A DNA stretch of 14,188 nucleotides from Candidatus Aenigmarchaeota archaeon ex4484_52. GTDB taxonomy: Archaea; EX4484-52. The stretch is taken from positions 1-14,188 of the forward strand of contig NJDR01000019.1 in NCBI GenBank assembly GCA_002254415.1. The letters are read 5' to 3'. Below, piece after piece: positions 7,790 through 13,893 of the stretch. Each line of letters begins with the position of its first letter. The first letter of the stretch is position 1. Both the position numbers and the translations under genes were made by a program. Below the pieces are notes generated by a model. That model was not told where the DNA came from and ran no database searches. It saw only the letters and a program-made list of their open reading frames with translations.

Positions 7790-8227
7790 ATGGAATATAT
7801 ATTTTATTGGCAATTTTTGCTATGTTTGGATATGGTTTGACTGCTGTTATTTACAAAATTACAGGCAAAGCATAGACCTTGTTTCAATTGGTTTATTTAC
7901 TTCTATTAATTTACTATAAATGTTTTTGTTTTCTGGTTATTACAAAAGAAAAATAGATTACTATTCAGGGACTTCAATATTCTGTATTGGCAGGAATAAT
8001 TGCCGGCTTTGCATTTATTGCTTTTGTTGCATCGATTAATTGGGCAAAAATATTGCATCATCCATCAGGAGCTTGAGTTTTTTAGTTACAGCAATTATTG
8101 CAATTTATTTTTATATGAGAAAATTAATTTGGTTAAGGCGGTTGGCTTGGAACTTGCTGTTATTGCTCTTGTTATTTTGAGTGTTAGATTTGTTCTAATT
8201 TCAGTAAAATCCTCTTTGTATTTATAA
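7790..8227 (+). pseudogene. EamA/DMT-family permease, decayed by frameshifts and stops
   Basis: From an ATG at 7790 the three frames together spell a single-EamA-domain transporter of about 140 residues. Pieces in order: LLAIFAMFGYGLTAVIYKITGKA (first TM, 7804-7872), then TAG 7873-7875; DLVSIGLFTSINLL (7875-7916) then TAA; a frame near 7979 with SVLAGIIAGFAFIAFVASIN, ending in TGA after HHPSGA; SLSFLVTAIIAIYF in another frame; and KAVGLELAVIALVILSV in a third, ending at 8227. SLSF-x-VTAI followed by KAVG-x-LAVIAL is the typical family ending. Intact relatives export or import small metabolites. At least three frame changes and two premature stops mean no functional product. It lies between rubrerythrin and the HELLH protein with no role left for either. 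Confidence 0.8.
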
Positions 8228-8299
8228 AAAGTATTCAATGTTAAATATTTAATAAATATTGATAGGGGTATTTAATTAAAATACTAGAGGCAATTAAAT

Positions 8300-8824
8300 A
8301 TGGATAATGAATGTATGAACTGGCTAAAAGAGGTAAGAAGTGTGTTTAGAGTTTTGAATAAAAAAACCATTCTGGCAGATTATAAAAAAATGAGCCGCAA
8401 AAAATTAGGATTTGTTAGGAGTAGGATAAAACATAAAATAGATTTTGATGCAGTGGCATTACTTTTGGGAAAGTCAAAAGCACAAAAAATTCAAAAAACA
8501 ATAGTAAAGCCCAATGAATTTGAGATATTTATAAATCAGGACCTGCAAAAAATAAAGAAAGAGATTTTAAGAAAAGAAATTGTTCAGCATATTTTAATAC
8601 ATGAATTGCTTCATATTGAAAATGAAGATTTAATTACGATTTCTAAAAATTACAATAAAAGAAAAAAGAAGAAAATACATATAAATAAATTTGATGAAGA
8701 GATTTTCAATAGATACAACAAATTAAGAAAATTAAAAGGAATAATGCAAATACAGAAAAGAGAGTATTTAGATATGGCAATAAAAAAAATTTTAAAATCA
8801 GTTAAACAAGAAAAAATCCCATAA
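8300..8824 (+). CDS. Small predicted zinc metallopeptidase-like protein (HELLH motif)
   Basis: A 174-residue basic soluble protein. ILIHELLHIENEDL (98-111) has the zincin signature HExxH, with H101 and H105 as zinc ligands, E102 as catalytic base and E109 or D110 as a possible third ligand. No signal peptide or transmembrane segment is seen. The C-terminal 60 residues are strongly Lys/Arg-rich, suggesting contact with nucleic acid or ribosomes, which is inference. Substrate and exact peptidase family are not recognised; short SprT/wss-like or M48-like proteins are the closest idea. GAGG at 8287-8290 is 9 nt before the ATG. An AT-only inverted repeat, AATATTT/AAATATT at 8244-8260, lies in the promoter region. 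Confidence 0.75.
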   Translation: MDNECMNWLKEVRSVFRVLNKKTILADYKKMSRKKLGFVRSRIKHKIDFDAVALLLGKSKAQKIQKTIVKPNEFEIFINQDLQKIKKEILRKEIVQHILIHELLHIENEDLITISKNYNKRKKKKIHINKFDEEIFNRYNKLRKLKGIMQIQKREYLDMAIKKILKSVKQEKIP

Positions 8825-8866
8825 ATTCAACTTAACTTAATACTTCTTCTAAAAAGACGCACAAAT

Positions 8867-8975
8867 CTCTACTCTGAGTGTATTTCTTACTTAATAATAT
8901 ATTAAAGAAATATTTATTTTCAGTTTATCTCAATATTAATTTGGCTTTTGACTTTAAATAAGTAAGTTTTTTTCT
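8867..8975 (-). repeat. 109-bp dispersed direct repeat, copy A (with 13785-13893)
   Basis: It aligns without gaps to 13785-13893, with about 12 differences in 109 positions by eye. On the minus strand it encodes the end of a protein, reading KSKAKLILR then TAA at 8925-8927, where the other copy reads KPKAKLILR. The 58 bp beyond the stop are conserved as well. The upstream coding part of copy A is gone: similarity breaks at 8975. It is therefore the 3' end and flank of a duplicated gene, or the end of a mobile element. The rest of 8825-9022 shows no gene that I can support. Confidence 0.8.
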
Positions 8976-9022
8976 GGTAATGTAATTAATTTTGCTGAAA
9001 TTTCTAATAAAGAAGATGTATA

Positions 9023-9246
9023 TTTGAAAAAATGAAGTCCTGTATAAAAAATATATTGATAAAGCAATTTCTGTAATAGAAAGCATTGAAAACAAGGAAT
9101 ATAAATTACAGGCAATAATGTGTTATTTGCAATATGTTTAAAAAAATATGTTAAAGTATTTCATTTGATAGAAATCCTTTACACATTTTTTTATTGCTTT
9201 TTTATGTTTATATGCAATAAAAAAATATATGAATATAGTAAATAAA
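9023..9246 (+). pseudogene. Truncated second copy of the 3' end of the helical-repeat gene
   Basis: 9023-9132 matches 9950-10060 with only three substitutions and one missing A, coding YKKYIDKAISVIESIENKEY before TAA at 9139-9141. The copy lacks about 26 nt of the parent (after LQLYY), rejoins it at ATGTTTAAAAAAATATG, is interrupted by 68 unrelated bases (9151-9218), then finishes with KKIYEYSK and TAA, abutting the intact gene. The interruption is bounded by AAAAAAATATG-like repeats at 9140-9150 and 9219-9231. This is what remains of a recent tandem paralogue. Its last part also holds a TATA-like TTTATAT (9208-9214) that may now serve the intact gene. Confidence 0.8.
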
Positions 9247-9247
9247 T

Positions 9248-10123
9248 ATGGAAAAAAACAAAATAGATTTTGAAAAACAAATATTGGACTTGATTGAAGA
9301 AGAAAATAAAAAACTGATTAAAGGACAATTCTTTTGTAATACAATATCTGATTTCGTAAAATTAATTTACAAATATAACAGAGGAGACCTTATTGACAAA
9401 TCAATAAAGACAATAAAAACTCTTAATGGAAAAAACAAAATACGAATAATTGCTGAATTATCAAGAGAACTTGCCTGTTATGACAAAAAAAGAGCAGAGC
9501 AAATAATTAATTTAGTAAGTATTTCTTCTTTAAAAAAATTGAAAAAATATAAGCAAAAAGATTTTTTAGAGCATAAAGCACTTGTTTATACTTTGACTGG
9601 AAAACTAAAACAAGCGCAGGAATTTTTAAATCAGGCAACATTAATAAAATCAGAAGAAGATAAAGAAGATCAGGAATTTGAAGACAAATCAATAATTGAA
9701 GATTATGCAATACGCCTTGCAAAAATAGGTGCGAATTTAAAAAATAAAAAATTAGTAGATATTGCATATAAAACACTAATAAATTCAAAATTTGGATATG
9801 ATGAACCATTTATGCTGTCAATTTGCAAGATATATTTGGAAATGAAAGATATAAAAATTGCTGAGAAAATAATAGAAAATTCAATAAAAAATGCAAAAAA
9901 ACAAGAGGATTCTCAAAAAGAATGGATTGTCCAAACATTATTTTCAATCTTTGAAAAAAATGAAGTCCTGTATAAAAAATATATTGATAAAGCAATTTCT
10001 GTAATGGAAAGCATTAAAAAGAAGGAATATAAATTACAGGCAATAATGTGTTATTTGCAATTATATTACAAAAAAAATAAGCAGGACGATATGTTTAAAA
10101 AAATATATGAATATGGCAGATAA
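9248..10123 (+). CDS. Alpha-helical (TPR-like) repeat protein of unknown function
   Basis: A 291-residue soluble protein, almost wholly predicted helix and rich in Lys, Glu and Ile. Helix pairs recur at about 35-residue spacing: residues near 110-135 (ALVYTLTGKLKQAQEFLNQA), 165-190, 195-225 (ICKIYLEMKDIKIAEKIIEN) and 255-285 (QAIMCYLQLYYKKNKQDDMF). The A-x3-G-x6-A pattern in the first resembles TPR or similar scaffolds for protein binding. No catalytic motif is visible. Only 10 nt separate it from the ATP-grasp-like gene, so the two are probably co-transcribed. A broken near-identical copy of its 3' end lies immediately upstream. There is no Shine-Dalgarno site; the nearest TATA-like box is about 35 nt upstream of the ATG. 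The precise family is unknown. Confidence 0.75.
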   Translation: MEKNKIDFEKQILDLIEEENKKLIKGQFFCNTISDFVKLIYKYNRGDLIDKSIKTIKTLNGKNKIRIIAELSRELACYDKKRAEQIINLVSISSLKKLKKYKQKDFLEHKALVYTLTGKLKQAQEFLNQATLIKSEEDKEDQEFEDKSIIEDYAIRLAKIGANLKNKKLVDIAYKTLINSKFGYDEPFMLSICKIYLEMKDIKIAEKIIENSIKNAKKQEDSQKEWIVQTLFSIFEKNEVLYKKYIDKAISVMESIKKKEYKLQAIMCYLQLYYKKNKQDDMFKKIYEYGR

Positions 10124-10133
10124 ATGAAATAAT

Positions 10134-10997
10134 ATGAAACTGCTTATTGTAGGAAGAGAAAAACCAACAAATGTTATTTTGTCTTTTCTTCAAATATCAA
10201 AGAATTATTTTAGAACTGTTCATTATGCTTCTTTGTCAAATATAGATATTAACCTTGAAAAAGAAAAAATTAGTTTATTTTCAAAAAATAAGGACCTTCT
10301 TAATTTTGATGTGTTATTTGCTATTCCAAGAAAAAAAACAATTGACATTACAATGAGCTTGGCATCTATTTTTCAAATTAATAAAAAATATGTATGCATT
10401 CCATTCAATACAATAAGTTTGTGCAAGGATTTGTTTTTATTGTTTTTTACTCTAAATGCAGCCAAAATTCCAATAATAAAGACATATTATGCAACAAACC
10501 CAGAAATATTAAAGCGAAAATTAAGCCAAAATCAAATAAAATTGCCAGTGATTATAAGGCCAAAAGAAGAAGCAGAAATTATTTTAAATAATAAAGAAAG
10601 CATAAAGACGGTTTTGGATACTTTGGAAAAATTAGAGCAGCCATTAATTATTCAGGAATTAAAAAATGATCAAAAAATAAATATTTTGTCTATTGGTTCA
10701 TCTTTTTTTTCACAAACAAATGGAAAGAAATATGATTTATACATAGAGCAAAAAAATATGATTTACAGGATTAAACAAATTTTAAATACCCAAATTATAG
10801 AAATTGTTGCATATATCAATGGCAATTCATTAATTGTTCATAGCATTTCTCTTACCCCAAAATTCAATAAATTTTTCACGCTCTATGAAAAGGAAAAGAT
10901 TCTCTCTATTTTGTGTTCTTTTATCAGGAATTCAGCAGATAATTTTTATGAAAAAAATCCAATAATAAAGATAATAAATACAATAAAAAAATATTGA
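10134..10997 (+). CDS. Degenerate ATP-grasp (RimK-like) protein
   Basis: A 287-residue protein with the order of a RimK-type ATP-grasp ligase: MKLLIVG at the start, LNFDVLFAIPR (56-66) in the pre-ATP-grasp domain, FNTISLCKDLFLLFFTLNAA (91-110) with IPIIKTY (112-118) matching the N-x-C-x-DK...L...IP-PKT region, LPVIIRP (137-143) in place of PVVVKP, and LIIQEL (171-176) matching VVQEF. The expected metal-binding E-x-N before SPxF is replaced by HSISLTPKF (236-244), and the Gly-rich loop after KP is EEAEI. It is therefore probably inactive as a ligase and may bind nucleotide or protein only. The intact family joins a carboxylate to an amine using ATP. It follows the helical repeat protein by 10 nt with no separate promoter visible, suggesting a joint role. 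The fold call is by pattern and moderate in certainty. Confidence 0.65.
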   Translation: MKLLIVGREKPTNVILSFLQISKNYFRTVHYASLSNIDINLEKEKISLFSKNKDLLNFDVLFAIPRKKTIDITMSLASIFQINKKYVCIPFNTISLCKDLFLLFFTLNAAKIPIIKTYYATNPEILKRKLSQNQIKLPVIIRPKEEAEIILNNKESIKTVLDTLEKLEQPLIIQELKNDQKINILSIGSSFFSQTNGKKYDLYIEQKNMIYRIKQILNTQIIEIVAYINGNSLIVHSISLTPKFNKFFTLYEKEKILSILCSFIRNSADNFYEKNPIIKIINTIKKY

Positions 10998-11020
10998 ATG
11001 ATTGTAAAATTCAAGATTAT

Positions 11021-11484
11021 CTATTTCTTTGCATTTGTATATTTTTTTAATTTTTTGCATATATTAAATTTTATCTTTTTGTTTTTTTCCCAGTTATCTT
11101 TTCAATTATACCATTCCAGTGCATCAGCAATCAAAATTTTGCTTTTAAAAGTTATTTTTTTGTTTTTAAAAGCATCTTGTAAAATTTTTAAATATTCAAA
11201 AAAAATTACTGATCAAATGGATTACATTGGCAGACAGAGACATTGATTTGAATTTTCATTTCTTTTTTTTCAAATGCCTTTATGATTTCTTCAAAAAATT
11301 CTTCAAAATCGTAGATATTTTTAAATGGTCATTTAAATATTTGTTTTAATAATTTTAAAATTTCTATTTGTGTGTTTGCTAGAAGATGAGAAATTAAGTT
11401 ATGTAAATATTTTGCTGTTTTGTTTCACTTCTCTTTTTCTAAAATAACTTCATCTGAAAAAATTGTCTTAATGTGGTGTATTTC
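11021..11484 (-). pseudogene. Decayed minus-strand gene downstream of tyrS, family not recognised
   Basis: Between the ATP-grasp gene and tyrS the minus strand keeps a long protein-like reading. From about 11484 downward, one frame reads IHHIKTIFSDEVILEKEK, TGA (11425-11427), NKTAKYLHNLISHLLA, TQIEILKLLKQIFK, TGA (11329-11331), PFKNIYDFEEFFEEIIKAFE, then QINVSVCQCNPFDQ and TAA (11206-11208). After a shift in the A/T run near 11200 a second frame gives EYLKILQDAFKNKKITFKSK, LIADALEWYN, TGA (11102-11104), KDNWEKNKK and a final TAG (11021-11023). The mix of charged and hydrophobic residues is unlike random AT-rich DNA. It is on the same strand as tyrS and begins within a few bases of its stop, so it was perhaps in that operon. 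Confidence 0.6.
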
Positions 11485-11488
11485 ATAC

Positions 11489-12562
11489 CTAATTTCTTAA
11501 TACTTCATTCATCAACTTCTTCGCCTTTGTGTTTTCTTTAAAATATTTTCTTGTTGGCTCTAATAATTTGTTTAATGATTTTGCAACTGCTGGCTTTAAG
11601 TCAGCTGGATGAACGATGCCTTCAATATAATCTTTTTCAAGTTTTTCATAATTTTCAAATTCAAAATTTCCGCCATATTTTTGGGGTCTCTCTATCCTGA
11701 AATTTTTTTGCTTTTCAAAAACTATGTATTTTAAATATTCTAATATTGGATTGTCTTGTGCTTGCTTTATTGGACAATATGCTTTTGCTATTTTTTTATT
11801 TACTATTGCTTCATCATCTGTCATAAAAATAGCACTCATTGGATTGGATTTGCTCATCTTCTGGCTGATTTTTTTTTCAATTGCAGAAATATTTTCCTCT
11901 TGCTTTGGCGGCAGAAGACCTGCAAGCATATGATGATGAACTGCAACAGGGGTTTTGAATCCCAATTTTGGAGCAATTTCTCGTGCAAGCATATTTGCTT
12001 TCCTTTGATCCATTCCAAGCTGCGCAATATCAATATTTAAATAAAAAATATCCGCTGCTTGCATACAAGGATAAAATAATTGTGCTGTGGATAAATCCAT
12101 AGATTCTGCTCTGCCCATTATTTGAGAGCAACGCAGTGTTCTCTTTATTGTTGAATGTCTTGAAATTGCCAAGACCAATTCCCAGTAATCTCTATTTTTG
12201 ACAATATCAGAAGAATAAACAAAAGAGATTTTGCCAGTGTCCAATCCGTATGACTTCCACACTTCGATAAAATAATCCCCACATTTTTTTATTTTGTCTA
12301 AATCACCTCCAAATTTGTTGTTTAACCATGCATGCCAGTCCGCTATAAACATCTTAAAAGAAATTCCTGCATCAAGGAATTTGCCGATGTTTATTGCCCT
12401 TAAAAGCCCTTGTGCAATATGAATATTTCCAGATGGCTCAAATCCATCATAAGCAATAATTTTTTTCTTGTTTTTTAGCAATTCATTTAAGTCATTTTCT
12501 GTAATAATTTCTTCGCCGACTTGCTTTATTAAATCTAATTTTTTATTTAGGTTTGGATTCAT
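11489..12562 (-). CDS. tyrS: Tyrosyl-tRNA synthetase, archaeal/eukaryotic type
   Basis: Charges tRNA-Tyr with tyrosine; an essential cytoplasmic class I synthetase. The 357-residue length matches the longer archaeal form rather than the roughly 306-residue methanogen form. Tyrosine pocket and ATP motifs: AYDGFEPSGNIHIAQG (37-52), where HIAQ replaces HIGH, YPCMQAADI (164-172), QLGMDQRKAN (181-190) and KMSKS (235-239). The segment after KMSKS (NPMSAIFMTDDEA) and the C-terminal ERPQKYGGN are as expected. No domain is missing. The ATG at 12562 gives the normal N-terminus. Upstream in the 129-nt gap to the NAC gene is a strong 8-bp inverted repeat, which may control it. The upstream NAC gene is on the same strand and could share a transcript. 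Confidence 0.97.
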   Translation of the reverse strand: MNPNLNKKLDLIKQVGEEIITENDLNELLKNKKKIIAYDGFEPSGNIHIAQGLLRAINIGKFLDAGISFKMFIADWHAWLNNKFGGDLDKIKKCGDYFIEVWKSYGLDTGKISFVYSSDIVKNRDYWELVLAISRHSTIKRTLRCSQIMGRAESMDLSTAQLFYPCMQAADIFYLNIDIAQLGMDQRKANMLAREIAPKLGFKTPVAVHHHMLAGLLPPKQEENISAIEKKISQKMSKSNPMSAIFMTDDEAIVNKKIAKAYCPIKQAQDNPILEYLKYIVFEKQKNFRIERPQKYGGNFEFENYEKLEKDYIEGIVHPADLKPAVAKSLNKLLEPTRKYFKENTKAKKLMNEVLRN

Positions 12563-12588
12563 AATTGTTTATTTGATTAAATATTGAA

Positions 12589-12610
12589 AACTTTTGCTAT
12601 AACAAAAGTT
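12589..12610 (-). promoter_or_regulatory. Inverted repeat in the tyrS leader or promoter
   Basis: Perfect 8-bp arms AACTTTTG (12589-12596) and CAAAAGTT (12603-12610) with a 6-base loop lie 27-48 nt upstream of the tyrS ATG. A second small inverted repeat, AGTCA/TGACT, is at 12629-12642. The first could be an RNA hairpin in the leader or a protein operator overlapping the core promoter. It is not followed by a long T-run on the minus strand, so a terminator for the NAC gene is less likely. Function is inferred from position only. Confidence 0.4.
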
Positions 12611-12691
12611 AAATCTTAAATATTAAATAGTCATAACTGACTGATGTTAATTTTATAGTTTATATACAATTAAAAATAAATACCGGAAGTT

Positions 12692-13066
12692 TCAAAATTT
12701 TTTGTTTAACAAAAGAATTGTCTGTGCAATATCTCCTGTTTTTTTTAATTTTTTTTCAACAATATCCCTTGATTTACCTGTTTGCTCGATAATCATCTTT
12801 ATATCTTCATCACTAAAAGAAATCTTATTCTCTGGTTTATTTTGCATTTCCTCTTTGCCTAATTGAGAATTATTTATTTTCTTCTCTGTTCCTGTTATTT
12901 GAAAACTTGTTTGTCCCTGCATTGTTATTTTTTGAATCCCTGGACTTTCAATAATTATTGTTTCATCATCGCAAATTATCCTGACCTCTTTTGCATCAAT
13001 TTTTGTTGCCCGCATTCCCATTTGTTGCATCATTTTATTTATTTGTTTTGGATTAATATTAAACAT
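12692..13066 (-). CDS. Nascent polypeptide-associated complex (NAC) protein
   Basis: Archaeal homologue of NAC alpha: a ribosome-associated dimer that shields nascent chains at the tunnel exit. The 124-residue length is normal. The N-terminus NPKQINKMMQQMGMR (5-19) is typical; the NAC barrel follows (EVRIICDDETIIIESPGIQK, then MQGQTSFQITG). After a polar linker comes the UBA-like domain (83-120: FSDEDIKMIIEQTGKSRDIV, then LKKTGDIAQTILLL). A TATA-like box about 30 nt upstream suggests its own promoter and a short leader. It is transcribed away from the PRC-barrel gene and toward tyrS, a plausible translation-related pair. It ends in TGA, which shows that TGA is a stop codon in this genome. Confidence 0.93.
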   Translation of the reverse strand: MFNINPKQINKMMQQMGMRATKIDAKEVRIICDDETIIIESPGIQKITMQGQTSFQITGTEKKINNSQLGKEEMQNKPENKISFSDEDIKMIIEQTGKSRDIVEKKLKKTGDIAQTILLLNKKF

Positions 13067-13091
13067 ATTATTTTTTATTGTATAATCTTTG

Positions 13092-13100
13092 TTATAAAAT
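13092..13100 (-). promoter_or_regulatory. TATA-like box for the NAC gene
   Basis: On the minus strand ATTTTATAA is centred about 30 nt upstream of the NAC ATG at 13066. At the usual archaeal spacing transcription would begin a few bases before the ATG. No Shine-Dalgarno site precedes that ATG, which is consistent. The surrounding sequence is A/T-rich, so the match is suggestive only. Confidence 0.4.
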
Positions 13101-13199
13101 TTTAAAAGTTTATTTAGGATAAAAATAAATCTTTAAATAATTTTCCAACCAATAATTAATTAATAAAAGGTGATTTATATTACATTGAAAATATCTTCA

Positions 13200-13448
13200 A
13201 TGAGGATGAGCGAATTGGCTGGAAAAACAATTATTAGTGATGAGACCGGCAGAAATTTTGGAAAAGTAGGAGACATAAGTTTTATCTGCGACACAGGAGA
13301 ATTAATGAATGTGATTGTCAAAGAGCCAACACAAATGGCAAAAGAAAAGCAATTACAACAAGATGAGCACGAAAGATTGCTAATTCCTTTTGCTGCAATA
13401 AAATCAGTTGGTGATTTTGTAATTATTTCTGAAAAAGAGATTTTTTAG
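13200..13448 (+). CDS. PRC-barrel domain protein
   Basis: A short one-domain PRC-barrel protein (83 residues from ATG 13200). The domain runs almost the full length: ELAGKTIISDETGRNFGKVG, DISFICDTGELMNVIVKE, then ERLLIPFAAIKSVGDFVIIS. Small archaeal PRC-barrel proteins are common; members take part in RNA processing and cell-division complexes (the CdpB group), but no specific role can be assigned here. Start choice is open: AGGTGAT at 13168-13174 matches the 16S 3' end well and best serves TTG 13185, while ATG 13200 or 13206 gives the usual N-terminus. A TATA-like TTTAAATAA at 13132-13140 could drive it. Its stop is 3 nt from the stop of the convergent membrane-protein gene. Confidence 0.85.
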   Translation: MRMSELAGKTIISDETGRNFGKVGDISFICDTGELMNVIVKEPTQMAKEKQLQQDEHERLLIPFAAIKSVGDFVIISEKEIF

Positions 13449-13451
13449 TTC

Positions 13452-13721
13452 TTACTGATTTTCTTCTCTTATTCCAAAAAGAAATAATTTGATTATAAAG
13501 AAGCCAAAAATAGTGCCAATCGGTATAAACAAAAAATAAGGAATTTGATTTTTGAAAATGAATTTTAAGGTCATTGGCCAATCATAAAAACTATGATGAA
13601 TATCAAACAAAAAAACAACTAAAAAAGAAATAAATGCAGAAATAAACAAAAAAATAAAATCTGCGATTAATTCTTCTTTTGTAATAATTGATTTTCTGAT
13701 TTTAATCAAATGTTTTTCCAT
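13452..13721 (-). CDS. Small two-TM membrane protein, unknown function
   Basis: An 89-residue protein with a basic N-terminus (EKHLIKIRKS) and two hydrophobic segments, about 20-39 (ADFIFLFISAFISFLVVFLF) and 61-82 (PYFLFIPIGTIFGFFIIKLF). They are joined by a short loop with HHSFYDWPM. The positive N-terminus and IREENQ tail suggest both ends are cytoplasmic with an external loop. I do not recognise the family. It converges on the PRC-barrel gene with a 3-nt gap. No Shine-Dalgarno site is visible before ATG 13721; A/T-rich sequence around 13745-13755 could act as a TATA box. It may be real, but small hydrophobic frames in AT-rich DNA need homologues for proof. Confidence 0.6.
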   Translation of the reverse strand: MEKHLIKIRKSIITKEELIADFIFLFISAFISFLVVFLFDIHHSFYDWPMTLKFIFKNQIPYFLFIPIGTIFGFFIIKLFLFGIREENQ

Positions 13722-13784
13722 CGTAAATAAATTATTATTATTTTTTAAAAAAGTTTTTTTACGACATAAAAATCCTCTTGTTTT

Positions 13785-13893
13785 TTCTACTCTAAGTGTC
13801 TTTCTTACTTGTGAATATATTAAAGGAATATTTATTTTCAGTTTATCTCAATATTAATTTAGCTTTTGGCTTTAAATGAGCAAGTATTTTTCT
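13785..13893 (-). repeat. 109-bp dispersed direct repeat, copy B (with 8867-8975)
   Basis: Gap-free match to 8867-8975 at about 89 percent by eye. In this copy the minus-strand reading continues upstream into more coding sequence (DRKILAHLKPKAKLILR, then TAA at 13843-13845), so this is the fuller version of the duplicated gene end. The 58 bp after the stop, down to 13785, are as conserved as the coding part, which points to duplication of DNA rather than selection on protein alone. Confidence 0.8.

Noticed and set aside
8000..8227. 75-residue plus-strand open frame
   Set aside because: Only its last third is real EamA sequence; the first part is an off-frame reading of the same decayed permease.
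8244..8284. Short inverted repeats (AATATTT/AAATATT and GTATTT/AAATAC) before the HELLH gene as an operator
   Set aside because: Both are made almost only of A and T in a region where such matches arise by chance; mentioned in the gene entry only.
10998..11246. Plus-strand 82-residue hydrophobic open frame starting one base after the ATP-grasp-like stop
   Set aside because: It is very Phe/Leu-rich from T-runs and lies antisense to the better minus-strand reading of the decayed gene; no ribosome site or family match is visible.
11021..11484. TGA read as tryptophan in this genome
   Set aside because: The AAA ATPase, ATP-grasp-like and NAC genes all terminate at TGA in sensible places and use TGG for Trp, so decay explains the in-frame TGA codons better.
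11756..12040. Open frames antisense to the tyrosyl-tRNA synthetase gene
   Set aside because: They are Cys/Phe/His-rich shadows of a clearly identified essential gene.
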